From positions 1 through 39,406 of the forward strand of contig JAIBJP010000013.1 in NCBI GenBank assembly GCA_020029625.1: 39,406 nt of DNA, written 5' to 3'. How positions within the stretch are numbered: position 1 is the stretch's first letter; the number at the start of each line of letters is the position of its first letter. Made by a program: the position numbers and the translations under genes. Shown here piece after piece: positions 16,116 to 25,025 of this stretch. Under the pieces are notes generated by a model, which saw only the letters and a program-made list of their open reading frames with translations, had not been told where the DNA came from and made no database searches. This DNA is from Actinomycetota bacterium (GTDB lineage: Bacteria; Actinomycetota; Thermoleophilia; Gaiellales; Gaiellaceae).

Positions 16116-17441
16116 GTGAAGAGCTACTTCGTGACCACGTTCGGATGCCAGATGAACGCTCACGATTCGGAGCGGATCAAGGGGATGCTCGAGTCGCTCG
16201 GCCTGGGGGAGGCGCATTCGCAGGACGACGCCGACGTGATCGTCTTCAACACGTGCACCGTGCGCGAGAAGCCCGACCAGCGCTTCGCGGCTCACCTCGC
16301 TCAGGCGGCCGCGCTCAAGCGCGCGGACCCGGAGCGGGTCATCGCCGTCGGCGGCTGCTATGCGGAGGCGCAGCGAGAGCGAATCTTCGAGCGCTATCCG
16401 TATGTGGACGTTGCGTTCGGGCCGGGGTCGATCCCGCACCTCGGGGACTGGATCGGGGCCGGTGGTGTCGGCGTGGCGAGAGGCAGGTTTGGCCTCGAAG
16501 AGAGAAGTTTCGCGGCGCAGCTCCCGTCCCACCGGCAGCGTCCAGTTCAGGCGTGGGTGCAGGTCTCGATGGGCTGCAACTCGGTCTGCTCCTACTGCAT
16601 CGTCCCCGCCGTCCGGGGCCGAGAGGTCAGCCGCCCGCCGGGCGACATCGTGGCCGAGGTGACGCAACTCGCGTCCGAGGGGGTCCGCGAAGTCACGCTG
16701 CTCGGCCAGAACGTCAACTCCTGGGGGCGCGATCTCCTGCCCGATGTCCGGACGGACTTCGGTGAGCTGCTGCGCGCCGTCGACGCGGTTCCCGGAATCG
16801 AGCGGATTCGCTTCACGAGCCCACACCCGAAGGATTTCCGCGACCCCGTGCTCGCCGCGATGGCCGAATGCGAGGCAGTGTGCGAGCACACGCATCTGCC
16901 GCTCCAGTCGGGCTCGACCCGCGTCCTGAAGGCGATGCGGCGGACCTACGGACGCGAGCGCTACCTCGCGCTCGTCGACAAGCTGCGCGCGGCGATCCCC
17001 GACCTGGCGCTCACGACCGACGTCATCGTCGGTTTCCCCGGCGAGAGCGAAGTCGACTTCCGGGAAACGCTCGAGGTCGTCGAGGAAGTTCGCTACGACG
17101 GCGCCTTCACGTTCGTCTTCAGCCCGCGGCGAGGGACCGAGGCGGCGCGCATGCCCGACCAGGTTCCCGAGGAGACCAAGCGGGAGCGAATCGAGCGCCT
17201 GGTCGAGCTCGTCCAACGAATTGCAGCGGAGCGCAACCGTGAGCGGATCGGTCGTTTCGAAGAGGTGCTGGTCGAAGGAGCGAGCCGAACCGATTCCTCG
17301 CTGCTCCGCGGAAGGACGCGCAGGAACACGACCGTGAACTTCAGCGGCTCGGCGCGGGCGGGTGATCTGGTTCGGGTGGAAATCGAGGGCGCGACGTCGA
17401 CGACGCTCCGTGGAACGCAGGCCGCCCTCGTGGCCGCCTGA
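16116..17441 (+). CDS. miaB: tRNA-2-methylthio-N6-dimethylallyladenosine synthase MiaB
   Basis: Radical-SAM methylthiotransferase that adds a methylthio group to i6A37 of tRNAs, acting after MiaA, which is encoded next. From the GTG at 16116 it has 441 residues. The N-terminal domain has three cluster-binding cysteines (C11 in TTFGCQMN, C47 in NTCTVRE, C81 in GGCYAE). The radical-SAM motif C154-x3-C158-x2-C161 (CNSVCSYC) follows, and the C-terminus is a TRAM domain (RTRRNTTVNFSG). The open frame extends upstream to 15975, but that part lies in the dispersed repeat and lacks family similarity. GGAG at 16105-16108 precedes the GTG, which gives the family-typical start (V)KSYFVTTFGCQMN. Confidence 0.95.
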   Translation: MKSYFVTTFGCQMNAHDSERIKGMLESLGLGEAHSQDDADVIVFNTCTVREKPDQRFAAHLAQAAALKRADPERVIAVGGCYAEAQRERIFERYPYVDVAFGPGSIPHLGDWIGAGGVGVARGRFGLEERSFAAQLPSHRQRPVQAWVQVSMGCNSVCSYCIVPAVRGREVSRPPGDIVAEVTQLASEGVREVTLLGQNVNSWGRDLLPDVRTDFGELLRAVDAVPGIERIRFTSPHPKDFRDPVLAAMAECEAVCEHTHLPLQSGSTRVLKAMRRTYGRERYLALVDKLRAAIPDLALTTDVIVGFPGESEVDFRETLEVVEEVRYDGAFTFVFSPRRGTEAARMPDQVPEETKRERIERLVELVQRIAAERNRERIGRFEEVLVEGASRTDSSLLRGRTRRNTTVNFSGSARAGDLVRVEIEGATSTTLRGTQAALVAA

Positions 17442-17514
17442 CACAGACTCGGCGCACTCCGTCCACCATGCGTGAGCTCACCCGGGTTACGCTCAAAGCG
17501 GGTGGAGGCACGGG

Positions 17515-18495
17515 GTGGCCCCAGACATGACCGAGGTGAATCATCCGATTCTGGCCATCTTCGGGCCCACGGCGAGCGGGAAATCGGCTGTCGCCGAGGC
17601 CGTCGCCGACCGCATCCCCGCCGAGATCGTCTCCGCCGACTCGATGCAGGTCTACCGGGGGCTACCGGTCCTCACCAACCAGCCCACTCGGCCCACCCGT
17701 CTCGTGGCCATCTGGGAGCTCGACCACGACGCCTCGGTCGGCGAGTATGCGGAGCTGGCTCATCAGGCCGTTGACGAGGCGCTCACAGAGGGAATCACCC
17801 CGCTCGTGGTCGGCGGCACCGGCCTCTATCTCCGCGCCGCGCTGGTCGATCTCGACCTTCCGCCCGCGCCCCCACTCGGCGCGCGACCGCGCTTCGAGGA
17901 ACTCTACGACAGCCTGGGGCCCGAACAAGCGCACGCCCTACTGGTCGAGCGCGACCCGCGCGCGGCCCAGATCGTCCACGCGAACGACCGCAAGCGCGTC
18001 GTTCGTGCGCTCGAGCTGGCCGATGCGGGTGAGAGCCTGGCGCGATCGCCCAGCCGCTTGTGGACACGCGAGACGCGTCATCCGACCCTCGTCTTCGGCC
18101 TCGAGGTTCCGAAGGAAGTCCTCGCCGCGCGCATCGAAGCCCGTGTGCGAGCCATGTTCGAGCATGGGGTGGAGGAGGAAGTGGCACACGCCAGCGCCGG
18201 ATCGCTCTCGAACACCGCCGCACAGGTGATCGGGCTCCGGGAGGTCAGGGAGCTTCCCCGCGAGGAGGCCGGGGCGGCAATCGTCCGCCGCACGCTTCAG
18301 TACGCGGCCTACCAGAGGAAGTGGATGCGGCGCATTCCGGGGCTTATCACGCTCGCCGCCGACCACGCCCCCGCGAGCGTGGCCGAGGCTCTTCTCGCAG
18401 CCGTACGCGAGCGCTTCACCCTTTTGGGGCAGCAAGAAGAAGGTGCCTGCGGCATCAGGAAAGGTGAGGCCGATCACACCGGGCACGCCGTATGA
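17515..18495 (+). CDS. miaA: tRNA dimethylallyltransferase MiaA
   Basis: Transfers a dimethylallyl group to A37 of tRNAs reading UNN codons, giving the substrate of MiaB. The protein has 326 residues, P-loop GPTASGKS (17-24), the catalytic DSMQVYRGL, GGTGLYLRA, and the tRNA-binding region RRTLQYAAYQRKWMRR. The GTG start follows GGAGG (17504-17508) at six bases; an ATG four codons later is possible. The C-terminal tail of about 30 residues (GQQEEGACGIRKGEADHTGHAV) looks unconserved and may be a recent extension up to the intergenic region. A strong terminator follows. Confidence 0.94.
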   Translation: MAPDMTEVNHPILAIFGPTASGKSAVAEAVADRIPAEIVSADSMQVYRGLPVLTNQPTRPTRLVAIWELDHDASVGEYAELAHQAVDEALTEGITPLVVGGTGLYLRAALVDLDLPPAPPLGARPRFEELYDSLGPEQAHALLVERDPRAAQIVHANDRKRVVRALELADAGESLARSPSRLWTRETRHPTLVFGLEVPKEVLAARIEARVRAMFEHGVEEEVAHASAGSLSNTAAQVIGLREVRELPREEAGAAIVRRTLQYAAYQRKWMRRIPGLITLAADHAPASVAEALLAAVRERFTLLGQQEEGACGIRKGEADHTGHAV

Positions 18496-18535
18496 CTCCT
18501 TCGGCCCGCACGCCAAAGGTCCGGCAGATCGGAAA

Positions 18536-18570
18536 AAAGGGCCCGCCCGGAAGCGGGCCCTTTCTCTTTT
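18536..18570 (+). terminator. Intrinsic terminator after miaA
   Basis: AAAGGGCCCGC (18536-18546) and GCGGGCCCTTT (18553-18563) form a perfect 11-bp stem with loop CCGGAA, followed by the T-rich CTCTTTT. An A-run precedes the stem, so it could also act on the other strand. It separates miaA from dapF and is the clearest terminator in the window. Confidence 0.93.
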
Positions 18571-18589
18571 CCGTGGCTAGGCTGAAACC

Positions 18590-19387
18590 GTGAGCCGCGC
18601 GATTCCGTTCGAGAAATGGCACGGGTTGGGCAATGACTATCTGCTCGTCGAGAGGAGCTCCGCGGACGGAGCCCTCGAGCCCACGCTCGTCCGCAGGCTC
18701 TGCGACTACCACTTCGGCGTGGGTTCCGACGGCATTCTCGAAGTCGTGGCCGAGGAGGGCGCTCGGGCCGAGATCGTCATCTGGAATCCCGACGGCTCGA
18801 CGGCCGAGCTTTCCGGGAACGGGACTCGCATCGCGGCCCGCTGGCTCGCCCGACGTAGCGGCTCCGACGAGGTGACCATCGTCGTCGGCACGCGCGAGGT
18901 CGTGGCCCGGATGCGCGACCAGACCGAGGTCGAGATGGACATGGGACCCGTCGAGGTCGCGCCGACCGAAAGCCTGGAGGTCGACGGGCTCGCGCTCGCG
19001 TTCACGCCTGTCTCGGTCGGGAACCCGCATGCGGTCATCGCGCGGGAGCCCGACCGCACCGAGCTCTTGCGGCTCGGGCCTCTCGTCGAGAATCATCCGC
19101 GCTTTCCCGAGCGCACCAACGTCCAGCTCATGCGCGTGGATTCCCGCACGGAGACCACCGCAGGCGTGTGGGAGCGCGGAGCCGGGGAGACACTCTCCTC
19201 CGGAACCAGCGCCTGTGCGGTCGCCGCTGCCGCCGTCGCGAACGGGTGGTGCGACAGCCCGGTCACCGTTCATCTCGCCGGCGGCGACCTGTTCGTCGAG
19301 CTGGACGAGCGCTTGCACGCGCGGCTTACCGGCTCCGCCGAAGAGATCTGCCACGGCGAGACCACAGAGGAGTGGCTCGACCGATGA
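18590..19387 (+). CDS. dapF: Diaminopimelate epimerase-like protein with both catalytic Cys replaced by Ser
   Basis: 265 residues with the DapF fold signature: KWHGLGNDYLLV at the N-terminus, GVGSDGIL, NPDGS, GNPHAV, RTNVQL and WERGAGET. DapF interconverts LL- and meso-diaminopimelate with two cysteines as acid/base pair. Here the first motif reads SGNGTR (Ser75 for Cys) and the second SSGTSAC (Ser204 for Cys), both encoded by TCC. The fold and substrate residues seem retained. GTG at 18590 gives the family N-terminus. The stop overlaps the aminotransferase start (ATGA), so a diaminopimelate-related role is likely. Either it uses a changed chemistry, or another protein does the epimerisation. 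The name is secure at family level, the activity is not. Confidence 0.85.
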   Translation: MSRAIPFEKWHGLGNDYLLVERSSADGALEPTLVRRLCDYHFGVGSDGILEVVAEEGARAEIVIWNPDGSTAELSGNGTRIAARWLARRSGSDEVTIVVGTREVVARMRDQTEVEMDMGPVEVAPTESLEVDGLALAFTPVSVGNPHAVIAREPDRTELLRLGPLVENHPRFPERTNVQLMRVDSRTETTAGVWERGAGETLSSGTSACAVAAAAVANGWCDSPVTVHLAGGDLFVELDERLHARLTGSAEEICHGETTEEWLDR

Positions 19388-20559
19388 AGTTCGCCCGGCG
19401 CCTCGAACTCGTCCCGCCGTACCTGTTCGCCGAGCTCGAGCGCAGGATCGACGAGAAGAAACAGGCAGGCGTCGACGTCATCAGCCTCGGCATCGGCGAT
19501 CCGGACTTACCGGCCCCTGCGGCGGTTGTCGAGGAGATGCAGCGCCAGGTCGCGCGCCCCGAGACGCATCGCTACCCGTCGAACCGGGGCCTTGGTGCCT
19601 TTCGCGAGACAGTGTGCGCCTTCTACCGAGACCGTTTCGACGCCGAGATCGACCCGGAGACCGAGGTGATCCCGGTCCTCGGCGGCAAGGAGGGAGTTGC
19701 TCACATCGCCTTTGCCTGCCTCGAGAGCGGAGACCTCTGCCTGGCGCCCGAGCCCGGCTATCCGCCGTACACGTCAGGCCCGCTCTTCGCAGGCGCCGAG
19801 CTCCACTACCTGCCTCTGGGCGAGGAACACGATTTTACCCCCGACTTCGACGTCATCCCGGCAGACATCTGGAAGCGCGCCAACCTGCTCTTTCTGAACT
19901 ACCCGAACAATCCCACCGGCTCGATCGCGCCCCCCGATCTGTTTGCGCGGGTCGTCGAGCTCGCGCAGCGGCACGGTGTAATCGTCGTGCACGACAGCGC
20001 CTACTCGGAGGTCGCCTTCGACGGCTACCGGCCGCCGAGCTTCCTCGCGACCGAGGGCGCCAAGGATGTCGGTGTCGAGATCTTCTCGCTCTCCAAAGGC
20101 TGGAACATGACCGGCTGGAGGGTGGCCTGGATCGCCGGCAATCCGGAGATCGTCGACCGTTATCGGAGCCTGAAGACGAACCTGGATTCGGGGATGTTCG
20201 ATGCGCTCCAGCATGCGGCGATCGCCGCGCTGACCGCGGCACGTGACTTCCCGGCGGAGATGTCCGAGATCTATCGTCGCCGGCGGAACCTGATGATCGA
20301 AGCGCTTGCCGCCATCGGCCTGCCTTCCTCGCCGCCCAAGGCCACGCCCTACATCTGGGTGCGCGTCCCGGACGGCTACACGTCGGCGAGCTTCACCGAG
20401 CTGGTGCTCGAGGAGGCGGCGGTCGTCGTCTCCCCGGGCCCGTCCTTCGGGCCGAGCGGCGAGGGGTACGTCCGCATCTCGCTGACAGTCGCCGACGAGC
20501 GCCTCGAGGAGGCGGCTCGCCGGATCGCGTCTTCGCTTCGCGTCGAGGCGACGGCATAA
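19384..20559 (+). CDS. dapL: PLP-dependent aminotransferase, probably LL-diaminopimelate aminotransferase
   Basis: A fold-type I class I/II aminotransferase of 391 residues. Visible marks are SLGIGDPDLPAP, a GGKEGVAHIAF segment, PGYPPYTSGP, LNYPNNPTGS, and the PLP-lysine motif FSLSKGWNMTGWRVAW (Lys near residue 238), followed by a phosphate-binding Arg. DapL enzymes convert tetrahydrodipicolinate directly to LL-diaminopimelate, and SLSKGWNMTGWR fits that group. The direct ATGA overlap with dapF strengthens the assignment. A longer open frame reaching to 19168 is the dapF sequence in another frame. An alternative identity is another alanine/aspartate-type aminotransferase. Confidence 0.75.
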   Translation: MKFARRLELVPPYLFAELERRIDEKKQAGVDVISLGIGDPDLPAPAAVVEEMQRQVARPETHRYPSNRGLGAFRETVCAFYRDRFDAEIDPETEVIPVLGGKEGVAHIAFACLESGDLCLAPEPGYPPYTSGPLFAGAELHYLPLGEEHDFTPDFDVIPADIWKRANLLFLNYPNNPTGSIAPPDLFARVVELAQRHGVIVVHDSAYSEVAFDGYRPPSFLATEGAKDVGVEIFSLSKGWNMTGWRVAWIAGNPEIVDRYRSLKTNLDSGMFDALQHAAIAALTAARDFPAEMSEIYRRRRNLMIEALAAIGLPSSPPKATPYIWVRVPDGYTSASFTELVLEEAAVVVSPGPSFGPSGEGYVRISLTVADERLEEAARRIASSLRVEATA

Positions 20560-20566
20560 TCAGACC

Positions 20567-21871
20567 GTGACCCACCACCAGCCCGACCCCGCGCCCGGGG
20601 CTGAGCCGGAGCGCGGCTTTCTCGTCGCGGTGCTGGCGCAGGGGGTGGAGGAAGACGAGGAGCTGGGGGAGATGCGCGAGCTCATGCGCGCGGCCGGCGT
20701 TGAGCCTGTGGGGGAGCTGCTGCAACGGCGGCCCGCCCCCGACCCGCGGACCTACGTCGGCAAGGGCAAGCTCGCCGAGCTGAAGGAAGCCGTGCCGCGG
20801 ACGAAGGCCGAGTCTCTCATCGTCGACGACGACCTGGATCCCGGCCAGCAGCGGCGGCTTGAGGACGAGCTGAAGCTACGCGTCGTCGACCGCACGCAGC
20901 TCATCCTCGACATCTTCGCCCAGCACGCCGTCAGCGCCGAGGGAAAGCTCCAGGTCGAGCTCGCGCAGCTCGAGTACAACCTCCCCCGCATGCGCGGCCT
21001 CTGGCAGCACCTCGAACGGCTGGGCGGCGGTATCGGGACCCGAGGGCCCGGAGAGACGCAGCTCGAGACCGACCGCCGTCTTGCCCGCCGGCGCGTCGGA
21101 CAGCTGAAGGGGCGTCTGCAGGAGCTCGAACGCCGCCGGCAGACGCAGCGGAAGGCTCGCCGGCGGGCGGAGACGCCCATCGTCGCGCTCGCCGGCTACA
21201 CGAACACTGGCAAGTCGACGCTGCTCAATGCGCTGACGGACGCCGAGGTCTCGGTCGACGACCGCCTCTTCGAGACGCTCGACCCGACGACGCGCAGCTT
21301 CGTCCAGGACGGCCGCCGTTACCTCGTAACCGACACGGTCGGGTTCATTCGGCGACTGCCCCACCAGCTCGTCGAAGGCTTTGCGGCCACCCTCGAGGAG
21401 ACCGTCGACGCGGACCTCGTCCTGCACGTAGCGGACGCCTCGGCGCCCGACGAGCGCCTCGACGACATGATCGGCGCCGTCGACTCGGTGCTCGCGGAGA
21501 TCGGCGCGGCGGAGGTCCCGATCGAGCTCGTCCTGAACAAGATCGACGAGGTCGACCCTCTGAGGCGACGGCGCCTCGCGAACCGCTTCCCCGGGTCGCT
21601 AGAGATCTCTGCCCTGACCGGGGAAGGGCTGGACGACTTGCGCGCCCGCGTCGCCGAGCGCTTTGGTGAGCGGCTGCGGCCGGTGCGCCTGCTCGTTCCC
21701 TACGACCAGGGGAGGATTCTGGCGGAGCTCTACGAGCTTGGGGCCCCCATCGAAGAGCGCCTCGACACGTCGGAGGGCGTGATCGTCGTCGCCCGGCTGC
21801 CGCAGCGCGAGGTGGCGCGCTTCGCGCCCTACCTTGTCTCCGAGCCGGCCGCGCGAGCGCGGGGCCGGTGA
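20567..21871 (+). CDS. hflX: GTPase HflX
   Basis: Ribosome-associated GTPase that splits stalled ribosomes under stress, 434 residues. The N-terminal HflX domain contains YVGKGKLAELKEAV and LEYNLPRMRGLW, then a coiled coil and RGPGETQLETDRR. The G domain carries G1 GYTNTGKST, G3 DTVGFIRRLPHQLVEGF and G4 NKID. GTG at 20567 follows dapL by seven bases. The stop overlaps the dut start (GTGA). HflX next to dapF is a conserved actinobacterial arrangement; lexA, often found next, is absent here and dut follows instead. Confidence 0.95.
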   Translation: MTHHQPDPAPGAEPERGFLVAVLAQGVEEDEELGEMRELMRAAGVEPVGELLQRRPAPDPRTYVGKGKLAELKEAVPRTKAESLIVDDDLDPGQQRRLEDELKLRVVDRTQLILDIFAQHAVSAEGKLQVELAQLEYNLPRMRGLWQHLERLGGGIGTRGPGETQLETDRRLARRRVGQLKGRLQELERRRQTQRKARRRAETPIVALAGYTNTGKSTLLNALTDAEVSVDDRLFETLDPTTRSFVQDGRRYLVTDTVGFIRRLPHQLVEGFAATLEETVDADLVLHVADASAPDERLDDMIGAVDSVLAEIGAAEVPIELVLNKIDEVDPLRRRRLANRFPGSLEISALTGEGLDDLRARVAERFGERLRPVRLLVPYDQGRILAELYELGAPIEERLDTSEGVIVVARLPQREVARFAPYLVSEPAARARGR

Positions 21872-22305
21872 TCGAAGTCGCGATCACGCGTGTGCGCGCG
21901 GACGCGCGTCTGCCCGAGCGCGCCTACGCCGGAGATGCGGGTTTCGACCTGGCGACGTGCGAGGCTGTCCGGCTGGCCCCCGGCGAACGTGCCCTCGTGC
22001 CCACAGGGCTCGCCGTCGCCATTCCCGAGGGCTATGCGGGGTTTGTACAGCCGCGCTCTGGCCTGGCCGCCCGCGACGGGATCACGGTCGTGAACTCGCC
22101 GGGACTCGTTGACCCGGGTTACCGGGGGGAGATCCAGGTCGTGCTCCTGAACACGGATCGGGAGCGCACGTTCACCGCCGAGGCGGGCGAGCGGATCGCC
22201 CAACTCGTCGTCCTCGCCGTACCCGAGCTCACGCTGCGCGAGGTTGCGGACCTTCCCGCGAGCGAGCGGGGCGTGCGCGGCTTCGGCTCTTCACAAACCG
22301 TGTGA
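21868..22305 (+). CDS. dut: dUTP diphosphatase
   Basis: Trimeric dUTPase of 145 residues that hydrolyses dUTP to dUMP, keeping uracil out of DNA and supplying thymidylate synthesis. The five motifs are visible: AGDAGFDLA, PRSGLAAR, GLVDPGYRGEI, GERIAQLVV and the C-terminal RGVRGFGSS, which closes over the active site. The GTG start overlaps the hflX stop and the stop overlaps the next start, so it lies within a tightly coupled operon. Confidence 0.97.
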   Translation: MIEVAITRVRADARLPERAYAGDAGFDLATCEAVRLAPGERALVPTGLAVAIPEGYAGFVQPRSGLAARDGITVVNSPGLVDPGYRGEIQVVLLNTDRERTFTAEAGERIAQLVVLAVPELTLREVADLPASERGVRGFGSSQTV

Positions 22306-22754
22306 TGGAACCCCGCATTCGCGTGTCGGCGATCCTGCGGCGGGAGACCGGGGTCCTCCTCGTCCGCCAAGAGAAGCCGGGACGCGAGTACTGGCTGCTG
22401 CCGGGAGGCGGGGTCAACGCGGGAGAGTCGCTCGTCGATGCGCTCCGTCGCGAGCTCGAGGAGGAAGTTGGGCTCGCCGAAGACTTCGTCTTCGAGGGCC
22501 CGGTGGCGATCGCGGACTCGATCGCGCCTCCGGGCGCACCCGCGAAGCACGTCGTCCACATCATCTTCGCCGGACATCTGGGGCGCCGCTCGCTCGAGCG
22601 CGTGACCTCGGCCGACGCGGCCGTCCGCAACCATCGCCTCTTCGACCCGGAAGAGCTCGTGGGCATCACGCTCCACCCGCCGATCCAGCGCTTCCTAGCC
22701 CGCTGGCAGCCCGGCGACCCGGTTGTCTACCTCGGCGCCATGTGGGCCCCCTGA
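22302..22754 (+). CDS. NUDIX hydrolase
   Basis: A 150-residue NUDIX protein, cleaving a nucleoside diphosphate linked to some other moiety. The NUDIX box is complete: GGGVNAGESLVDALRREL followed by EEEVGL. The N-terminus RIRVSAILRRETGVLLVRQE is typical. ATG overlaps the dut stop. Its pairing with dUTPase suggests nucleotide-pool cleaning, but the substrate cannot be told from the motif alone. It ends seven bases before the convergent gatD. Confidence 0.92.
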   Translation: MMEPRIRVSAILRRETGVLLVRQEKPGREYWLLPGGGVNAGESLVDALRRELEEEVGLAEDFVFEGPVAIADSIAPPGAPAKHVVHIIFAGHLGRRSLERVTSADAAVRNHRLFDPEELVGITLHPPIQRFLARWQPGDPVVYLGAMWAP

Positions 22755-22761
22755 GCAGGCG

Positions 22762-23517
22762 CTAGAAACGGCCGCCGCGCGCGCGGGCCCGCTCGGCAGA
22801 CACTCGCTGCGCGGAGCTCTCGAAATCGTCGGGGAGCGGCTCGAGATCGGGCGGCTCCCCCAGCCGGCGGGCGAGCGCCTTTCCGATCAGCCAGTCCGCG
22901 AGCCACGGGTTACGGGGGAGGAGAGGGCCGTGCAAGTACGTCCCCAGTGCGCTGCCGAAGCGGGAGCCTTCGACGCCGTCCTCGCCGTTGTTCCCGAAGC
23001 CCGCGACGACGCGTCCAAGCGGCTCTGCGCCCTCATCGAGGTACGTTCGGCCGGCGTGGTTCTCGAAGCCGGCGAGCGTTCGCCGGTGGCCGGGCTCGAG
23101 CTCGCACTCGAGCAGGACGTCCCCGATCATGCGGCGCTCGCCGGCGACGGTGTGCTGGGGGAGGAGGCCGATGCCGGGAAGCTCGGCGCCCGAGCGCCCG
23201 CGGTAGAAACGTCCTAGGAGCTGGTAGCCGCCGCAGACCGCGAGGAACGCGGCTCCGCCGGCGACTGCTTCGCGGAGGGACTCTCCCTTCGTCGCCAGGT
23301 CGGGGGCGACCAGCGCCTGCTCCCGGTCCTGGCCTCCCCCGACGTAGTAGAGGTCGTGCTCATCCGGGTTCGCTTCCTCGCCGAGGCCGATGGTGCGGTA
23401 GTCGAACCCGATTCCCCGCCAGGCAGCGCGACGCTCCAGCACGGCGATGTTGCCGCGGTCGGCGTAGATGTTCAAGTAGTCCGGATAGAGGTGCCCGACG
23501 ACGATCTTCGGCTTCAC
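22762..23517 (-). CDS. gatD: Lipid II isoglutaminyl synthase, glutaminase subunit GatD
   Basis: A class I-type glutamine amidotransferase of the CobB/CobQ group, 251 residues. It supplies ammonia to MurT for amidation of the D-glutamate in lipid II. Marks are VGHLYPDYLNIYADRGN at the N-terminus, the nucleophile in FLAVCGGYQLLG (Cys95) and the histidine in GTYLHGPLLPRNP. The GTG start at 23517 overlaps the murT stop (GTGA), the usual murT-gatD coupling. A longer frame to 24261 is antisense-shifted murT. The C-terminal 25 residues are Arg-rich and look unconserved. Confidence 0.93.
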   Translation of the reverse strand: MKPKIVVGHLYPDYLNIYADRGNIAVLERRAAWRGIGFDYRTIGLGEEANPDEHDLYYVGGGQDREQALVAPDLATKGESLREAVAGGAAFLAVCGGYQLLGRFYRGRSGAELPGIGLLPQHTVAGERRMIGDVLLECELEPGHRRTLAGFENHAGRTYLDEGAEPLGRVVAGFGNNGEDGVEGSRFGSALGTYLHGPLLPRNPWLADWLIGKALARRLGEPPDLEPLPDDFESSAQRVSAERARARGGRF

Positions 23518-24878
23518 GCAGCCTCCTCCCAGTACGGACGTGCGAGCCCTCGCGCGACCGCGATCCTGCGCAGGGCGAGCATGGCGGTGTACGTCGGGAG
23601 GACGACGAGCTCCGCGCCCCGGGGCGTCAGCTCCAGACCCCGGTCGAGCGCGCGCTCGAGGTCGGCGACCACCTCGATGCGCTCGGGCGGCACGCCGCCG
23701 TATTTGAAGCGCAGGGCGAGCTCGTGCGCCCGCCCGCCGGTCACGACCAGCCGCTCGAGACCCTCGGCGAGGGGCTCGAAGTCGACGTCCCAGATCCAGG
23801 ACACGTCCCGTCCGTCCGCGATGTTGTCGTTCAGCGCCACGACGGCCACGCGCGGCCCCCCGTCGGCGACGAGCGTGCGCACCACCTCGTTTGCCCCCGC
23901 GGGGTTCTTGATCAAGAGCAGGAGGACGGCCTTGTCGCCGGACGGGATCCGCTCGAAACGGCCGAAGGCGGCGCGGAAGCGCGCGAGGCCCGCCTCGACG
24001 TCGTCCAGCGAGGCTCCGAGCACGAGGGCGAGGGACGCGGCCGCGACAGCGTTGTAAACGTTGTAGAGGCCCGGGAGCGGTAGGGAGACGCGCCTCGTTC
24101 CCTGGGGGGTGACGAGGTCGAACGCGGCGCTCTCGAGCCCGGAGAGCACGATCGACCGCGCAGCCACGTCGAGCGGTGGCCGCTCCTCCCCGCATCCGGG
24201 GCAGGCGTAGTCGCCCAGATGCCCAACGTAGGCAGCGCGATACGTGTAGGGCGCGCCGCACGAGCGGCAGTACTTCGAGTCGGCGGCGTGGGGGAGTCGC
24301 TCGCGTGCAGCCGTAGGGTCGTCAAGGCCGAAGCGCAGAAGGTTCGCGCGTCCCCGCGCGATGTCCGCCAGGAGGGGGTCGTCGACGTTCACGATCGCGG
24401 TGGCGCCCGCATCTAGCTCAGCGAGGGCGCTCCGCCAGCGCTCGGCCACGAGCTCGAGCTCGCCGTAGCGATCGAGCTGGTCACGGAAGAGGTTCCCGAG
24501 GCAGACCGCATGAGGCCTGATTCGGCCGACCACGTCGGGAAATGCGCCCTCGTCCACCTCGAAGAGGCCCAGCTCCGCGTCGGGGGCGGCCAGGAGAGCC
24601 GAGGCGACGCCCGAGACCAGGTTGGCGCCTGCGCGGTTGTGTGCGAGGCGAACCCGCCCCCCCAGGATCTCCGCGACGATCGCCGCTGTCGTGGTCTTGC
24701 CGTTCGTGGCCGACACGAGCGCGGAGCCGCGGGGCAGGCGCTGGGCCAGCGTCCGCAGCGCGCGGGGATCGAGCGCCGCGAGGATCTTCCCCGGAAGGGT
24801 CGTGCCGCCGCCCCGGCCCGCAAGGCGCGACAGGCGCCCCGCCGCTCTCGCGACGGCGATTTCGAGCTGAAGTCGCAC
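23514..24878 (-). CDS. murT: Lipid II isoglutaminyl synthase, Mur-ligase-like subunit MurT
   Basis: A 454-residue Mur-ligase homologue that activates the D-Glu alpha-carboxylate of lipid II with ATP and accepts ammonia from GatD. The P-loop reads SATNGKTTTAAIVAE. The MurT-specific Cys4 zinc ribbon (CRSCGAPYTY then YACPGCG) interrupts the middle domain, and the C-terminal DUF1727 region includes LLLIKNPAGANEV and VVALNDNIADGRDVSWIWD. The start is taken as GTG 24878, giving (V)RLQLEIAVARAAGRLSRLAG. The much longer open frame upstream is antisense to the S8 protease gene. murT diverges from that protease across about 150 bases. Confidence 0.93.
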   Translation of the reverse strand: MRLQLEIAVARAAGRLSRLAGRGGGTTLPGKILAALDPRALRTLAQRLPRGSALVSATNGKTTTAAIVAEILGGRVRLAHNRAGANLVSGVASALLAAPDAELGLFEVDEGAFPDVVGRIRPHAVCLGNLFRDQLDRYGELELVAERWRSALAELDAGATAIVNVDDPLLADIARGRANLLRFGLDDPTAARERLPHAADSKYCRSCGAPYTYRAAYVGHLGDYACPGCGEERPPLDVAARSIVLSGLESAAFDLVTPQGTRRVSLPLPGLYNVYNAVAAASLALVLGASLDDVEAGLARFRAAFGRFERIPSGDKAVLLLLIKNPAGANEVVRTLVADGGPRVAVVALNDNIADGRDVSWIWDVDFEPLAEGLERLVVTGGRAHELALRFKYGGVPPERIEVVADLERALDRGLELTPRGAELVVLPTYTAMLALRRIAVARGLARPYWEEAA

Positions 24879-24893
24879 CCGCTCAATCCTACG

Positions 24894-25016
24894 TTCACTC
24901 GAAGGAGTGAATCTCGGCCCGTTCCCTCGTTCCAGGGAGGAGCGGGAGGCCCAGTCCGTTCGATGTAGGTGCCGACGGACTTCCCTTGCGGCCCGCGCGC
25001 CAGCGCGGAGGAAGGA
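24894..25016 (+). promoter_or_regulatory. Structured leader A of the first S8 protease
   Basis: Four stems follow one another: TTCACTC-GAAG-GAGTGAA (24894-24911), TCCCT/AGGGA (24923-24938, inside a longer GC-rich pairing), AGTCCGT/ACGGACT (24953-24981), and CCGCGC-GCCA-GCGCGG (24993-25008). The 3' arm of the last stem runs into the ribosome binding site AGGAAGGA. The order of elements matches leaders B and C. A promoter for murT must also lie in or near this region. Confidence 0.65.
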
Positions 25017-25025
25017 ATCGACGGC

